DNA of 13,818 bases from the NCBI GenBank assembly GCA_946612055.1, contig CAMOEH010000146.1, positions 1-13,818 of the forward strand. Direction: 5' to 3'. Both the position numbers and the translations under genes were made by a program. Every line of letters begins with the position of its first letter. Position 1 is the first letter of the stretch. The notes under the pieces were generated by a model that saw only the letters and a program-made list of their open reading frames with translations, was not told the origin of the DNA and did no database searches. Shown in pieces: positions 11,301 to 13,818 of the stretch. This DNA comes from an uncultured Bacillota bacterium. Lineage in GTDB: Bacteria > Bacillota_I > Bacilli_A > RFN20 > CAG-826.

Positions 11301-11328
11301 GGCGAGACCACATCGGTTTCGCCTTTTT
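11301..11328 (+). terminator. Intrinsic terminator of the gatCAB-DUF1836-galE operon
   Basis: A 9-bp stem, GGCGAGACC (11301-11309) with GGTTTCGCC (11315-11323), containing one G-U pair, a 5-nt loop ACATC, followed directly by TTTTT (11324-11328). It lies 12 nt after the galE stop. Textbook rho-independent form. Confidence 0.85.
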
Positions 11329-11339
11329 ACACGACTTGG

Positions 11340-11363
11340 CCGAAACCATTTTTAACGTTTCGG
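11340..11363. promoter_or_regulatory. Inverted repeat between the galE terminator and the lipoprotein promoter
   Basis: CCGAAAC (11340-11346) and GTTTCGG (11357-11363) form a 7-bp dyad with a 10-nt AT-rich loop. An overlapping alternative pairs GAAACC (11342-11347) with GGTTTC (11362-11367). It abuts the weak -35 position of the lipoprotein promoter. No clean T-run follows on the plus strand, so an operator is a little more likely than a second terminator. Confidence 0.35.
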
Positions 11364-11392
11364 TTTCTAATATTTTGCGCGCGTGCTATTAT
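11364..11392 (+). promoter_or_regulatory. Candidate extended -10 promoter of the lipoprotein pair
   Basis: TGC followed by TATTAT (-10 at 11387-11392, five of six) makes an extended -10 element. The -35 position with 17-bp spacing (11364-11369, TTTCTA) is weak, as is common with extended -10 promoters. Expected transcription start is about 11399, which is the ATG itself, so the mRNA would be leaderless. No Shine-Dalgarno is present. Confidence 0.45.
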
Positions 11393-11398
11393 GCCTGT

Positions 11399-12814
11399 AT
11401 GAAATATTCGAATTATTTACTTTTATTAGCCTCTCTTCCCCTTGCTGTCAGCTGTGGGAACAATCAACCTTCGACCGAAGAAAGCAGTGATCCTTCAACG
11501 AGCGAAACCTCCACAAGCGAGTCTTCTTCTTACGTTGCCCCGACGTCCATCCAATTGCATTTGGACAAAAATCAAATCGATAAGGACGGAAAAGTTATTG
11601 TTTCCCTTGAAGTGACCGGAGGAGATGAACCCATCGTTCCCGTTGTTGCTTCTAATAGCCCTGTAAAAGGAGCGATTACCCCAAACGAAGATGGGACATA
11701 TACCCTTGTTTATCAGCAGTCCAACAACATCGGTTGCCTCATTTTCGTTGAAGCGCGTTCGAAGGTCGATCCATCCGTTTTCGCCAAAGAAACCGTTCAA
11801 GTCATCGCCCCAATCAAAGAGAAGCAAGATATCTTTTTCAAGACCTTCAATCAATTCCGTAATGGCGGGAAAGATTTTGCCGGCGTGGATATTACCTCTT
11901 TAGAAGGAGAGATCAAAGAAAGCGAAGATCATACGCACGCCACCTTCCATTTGAATATCAATGATGTGACTTATGATTTCGTATCTGTCTATCAAACACG
12001 TTGGAACGAAGTCTACTTTGCCAACGTGGATTATGATGGCAGCAAAGAGGGATTGGAATTCGTGACGGCTAAGCCATTTTCTACCGGTGTCGAGATTTCT
12101 GGAGGGAGGGCGTTATTCACGATGATGTCAGAAACTCCGCTGATTTCCGTTACCTTGAAAGAAAAGACACCAAGCCTAACCAAAGAAGTCAGGGTAGGGG
12201 ATTCTTTGATCCTTCAAGCCTTGCCAAACGAAGGATTTACTACCGATGAGGTCACTTATTCTTGGTCTGTCACTGGCGTTACAGAAGGCTATGTGACATC
12301 CGCTTTATACGAAGAAAGCGATATGTTCGATCAAGTCGTTGTTTATCCTGACCGTTTGGTGATTACCCCTTTAGAAGCGGGTATTGGCCAATCTTTCTCC
12401 GTCTATGTCACCGCGACCAACCAAAACGATGATTCCTTCTTCTCGGAGACATTGACCTATTCGATCTTGGAAAAAGAAAGCCAGGAAGAAGAATTGTCCT
12501 TTAATTCCGATTTGCTTGGGGAATGGCAAGATGATTATGGCTTCTATGGCCTTGATGTTCTTTCCAGTAGCCTTGAACCCACGTTAGAAGAGATCCAAGT
12601 CACTTTCTATGACCTACTGGAAGAAGTGACCTTCCCAACGGAAAATCTCTCCTTGGTTTCTGGAGGCATCTCTTTTACGTTAGGAACTCCTGATGTCGAG
12701 GACAGCAATAGTTCTTATTATCAAGGTGATTCCTTAAGCTTCACTTACGATGAATTAGAAGACGAATTCGTCTTAACTTTGCCTAATGGCGAAACTTCAA
12801 ATCTCAGCAAATAA
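11399..12814 (+). CDS. Secreted lipoprotein with Ig-like and PKD-like regions
   Basis: A 471-aa predicted surface lipoprotein of unknown function. The signal peptide has a basic start (MKYSN), a Leu-rich core and the lipobox-like LAVSC, so lipid would be added at C19; Ala rather than Leu at -3 is a mild deviation. A Ser/Thr/Glu-rich linker covers about 20-48. Residues about 50-137 look like a bacterial Ig-like beta domain (ITPNEDGTYTLVY). The next part, to about 255, is not recognised. Then comes a PKD/Ig-like stretch (VTYSWSVTG ... FSVYVTATN, about 255-360). The C-terminal 109 residues start LSFNSDLLGEWQDDYG and are beta-rich and acidic, with a GxW feature as in some small barrel lipoproteins. 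An in-frame ATG at 11336 would bury the signal peptide behind 21 residues and lies within the inverted repeat, so 11399 is preferred. It is followed after 20 nt by a second lipoprotein gene. Confidence 0.82.
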   Translation: MKYSNYLLLLASLPLAVSCGNNQPSTEESSDPSTSETSTSESSSYVAPTSIQLHLDKNQIDKDGKVIVSLEVTGGDEPIVPVVASNSPVKGAITPNEDGTYTLVYQQSNNIGCLIFVEARSKVDPSVFAKETVQVIAPIKEKQDIFFKTFNQFRNGGKDFAGVDITSLEGEIKESEDHTHATFHLNINDVTYDFVSVYQTRWNEVYFANVDYDGSKEGLEFVTAKPFSTGVEISGGRALFTMMSETPLISVTLKEKTPSLTKEVRVGDSLILQALPNEGFTTDEVTYSWSVTGVTEGYVTSALYEESDMFDQVVVYPDRLVITPLEAGIGQSFSVYVTATNQNDDSFFSETLTYSILEKESQEEELSFNSDLLGEWQDDYGFYGLDVLSSSLEPTLEEIQVTFYDLLEEVTFPTENLSLVSGGISFTLGTPDVEDSNSSYYQGDSLSFTYDELEDEFVLTLPNGETSNLSK

Positions 12815-12820
12815 ATTGAT

Positions 12821-12826
12821 AGGAGG
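12821..12826 (+). promoter_or_regulatory. Shine-Dalgarno site of the second lipoprotein gene
   Basis: AGGAGG, 8 nt before ATG 12835, in the 20-nt gap after the first lipoprotein gene. It confirms the start and shows that the second gene is initiated independently within a shared transcript. Confidence 0.7.
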
Positions 12827-12834
12827 ATATCAAA

Positions 12835-13818
12835 ATGAAACATTACCAAAAAATAATTTTGCCTCTTCTAGCCCTCTCCTTTTTAGCAGGATGCGAGAAC
12901 GGGGAAAAGGAAAGCTCCACCCCAACTTCGGAAGAACCCTCGACCTCTTCGAGCATGGATATCCCAGAAGACGCAACGGTTGCTGATCTTCATAAGATCT
13001 TCAATGCTTTGCAAGATAACCATTTCCTCGTCGAAAACGAAGGATATGCGAAGGAATATTTCCTCGGCGAGAATGGCTATTATTGCGATTATATCGATTA
13101 CATTGAATATTCCGGATATAGCGATTTCGGATATGTTGTTTCCCCGAATCAAGGGATGTTTATCGCCCACGTTCTCGATAGCGGCAAATTGAAATTAGGC
13201 GATATCCGCACGACCTCAACCGATAACCCCATTTATTCGACTTATGTCGATTCCCCGAGCCAATGGCTTGAATATTCTTCTTTTGAAGGATGCTGGGAAC
13301 AAGTGGTGGTCGATAAAGAAAATATCCCACCTGTTGAAGAAGGACAGCTCCCAACCCAAGACCAATTGGATGCGATGGCCAAAGGCGTATTTATTTCTCG
13401 CGATGACGATACGCGTTTGCTTTCTGGCATTTTGGGGCATTTGCCGATTTCCATGAACGAAGATGGCGAATACATCATCGATGCGATTTCCTATATCAAA
13501 GCCAGGATCTTGCAAGATGATACCCTTCATATTGAAGTGATGGCCGAAGATAGCGAAAACGACTTCACGATGGCTGCTGCTATCTATGAAGTCAAAGATT
13601 ATCATTCCGCTTCCTTTGCCCCCATGGATGAATATTTAACTAACCCCCGTCCAAAGAACGCCTATACCGAATGGGACGCGATCGAAATCGAAGCCATGGA
13701 GCAATATTTAGGCATCGTTATCCCCTATCCCGATCAAGCGACCTATGCGACCAAATTCACCTGCAATAGCATTGGAGGAGGGCTTGCTAGTATCTACGAT
13801 CTTAAAGCCGGAGACCAC
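12835..13818 (+). CDS. Acidic surface lipoprotein, N-terminal part (runs off the right edge)
   Basis: The frame is open from ATG 12835 to the window end, 328 codons with no stop. The signal peptide has MKHYQKI, a hydrophobic core and a good lipobox LAGC with the lipidated Cys at C20, followed by a Ser/Thr/Glu-rich linker (about 21-40) like that of its upstream neighbour. The mature part is acidic and rich in Tyr and Asp (for example GYYCDYIDYIEYSGYSDFGY) and contains additional Cys residues. I see no recognisable catalytic motif or solute-binding fold, and it does not look like the CamS/YerH lipoprotein that often follows ligA in Bacilli. It is probably co-transcribed with the first lipoprotein gene. 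The shared lipobox and linker need not mean that the mature domains are homologous. Confidence 0.8.
   Translation, partial: MKHYQKIILPLLALSFLAGCENGEKESSTPTSEEPSTSSSMDIPEDATVADLHKIFNALQDNHFLVENEGYAKEYFLGENGYYCDYIDYIEYSGYSDFGYVVSPNQGMFIAHVLDSGKLKLGDIRTTSTDNPIYSTYVDSPSQWLEYSSFEGCWEQVVVDKENIPPVEEGQLPTQDQLDAMAKGVFISRDDDTRLLSGILGHLPISMNEDGEYIIDAISYIKARILQDDTLHIEVMAEDSENDFTMAAAIYEVKDYHSASFAPMDEYLTNPRPKNAYTEWDAIEIEAMEQYLGIVIPYPDQATYATKFTCNSIGGGLASIYDLKAGDH

Noticed and set aside
11336..11398. Upstream start for lipoprotein 1 at ATG 11336
   Set aside because: It would place 21 non-signal residues before the signal peptide, has no ribosome binding site and overlaps the inverted repeat and promoter.

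Overview
The window looks like a chromosomal segment from an uncultured, gut-type Bacillota of class Bacilli (Mollicutes/Erysipelotrichales-like). The evidence is the pcrA-ligA-gatCAB gene order, strong AGGAGG-type ribosome binding sites, a DUF1836 protein, a mollicute-like GatA active-site loop and two Ser/Thr-linker lipoproteins. Lineage is inferred from gene content only. I see no phage, transposon, CRISPR, tRNA or rRNA.

Layout. (1) 1-1710, minus strand: a translationally coupled membrane-protein operon. A 306-aa multi-spanning protein overlaps (ATGA) a 224-aa protein with a hydrophobic N-terminus, a Pro/Gln/Tyr-rich middle and an acidic tail. This overlaps (ATGA) a third membrane protein that runs off the left edge. 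(2) 1711-1824: divergent intergenic region with two promoter candidates and a near-perfect 24-bp dyad over the pcrA -35. (3) 1825-6112, plus strand: pcrA (helicase) and ligA (NAD-dependent DNA ligase), one base apart. (4) 6113-6275: intergenic region with a CTAG-rich dyad, a -10-like box and a weak terminator candidate. (5) 6276-11288: gatC-gatA-gatB (the amidotransferase that makes Gln-tRNA(Gln) and/or Asn-tRNA(Asn)), then a DUF1836 protein and galE (UDP-glucose 4-epimerase), closed by a clear intrinsic terminator at 11301-11328. (6) 11340-13818: an inverted repeat and promoter, then two tandem lipoprotein genes, the second cut by the right edge.

The most striking observation is in pcrA. The reading frame starts at ATG 1825, but codon 30 (1912-1914) is TGA. 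It lies inside the Walker A P-loop, exactly where the family has Gly; everything before and after it is collinear with PcrA. TGA is a working stop at four other gene ends here, and TGG encodes Trp, so a global code change is not supported. The choices are a one-base GGA-to-TGA nonsense change (real, polymorphic or an assembly error) or local readthrough inserting Gly. The truncated frame usually called from an alternative TTG at 1933 would lack the ATP-binding loop and should not be taken as the true protein.

Three genes at the head of transcription units (306-aa gene, pcrA, lipoprotein 1) lack a Shine-Dalgarno sequence and have a -10-like hexamer only 6-10 nt before the ATG, suggesting leaderless mRNAs. 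Nearly all internal genes have good Shine-Dalgarno sequences.
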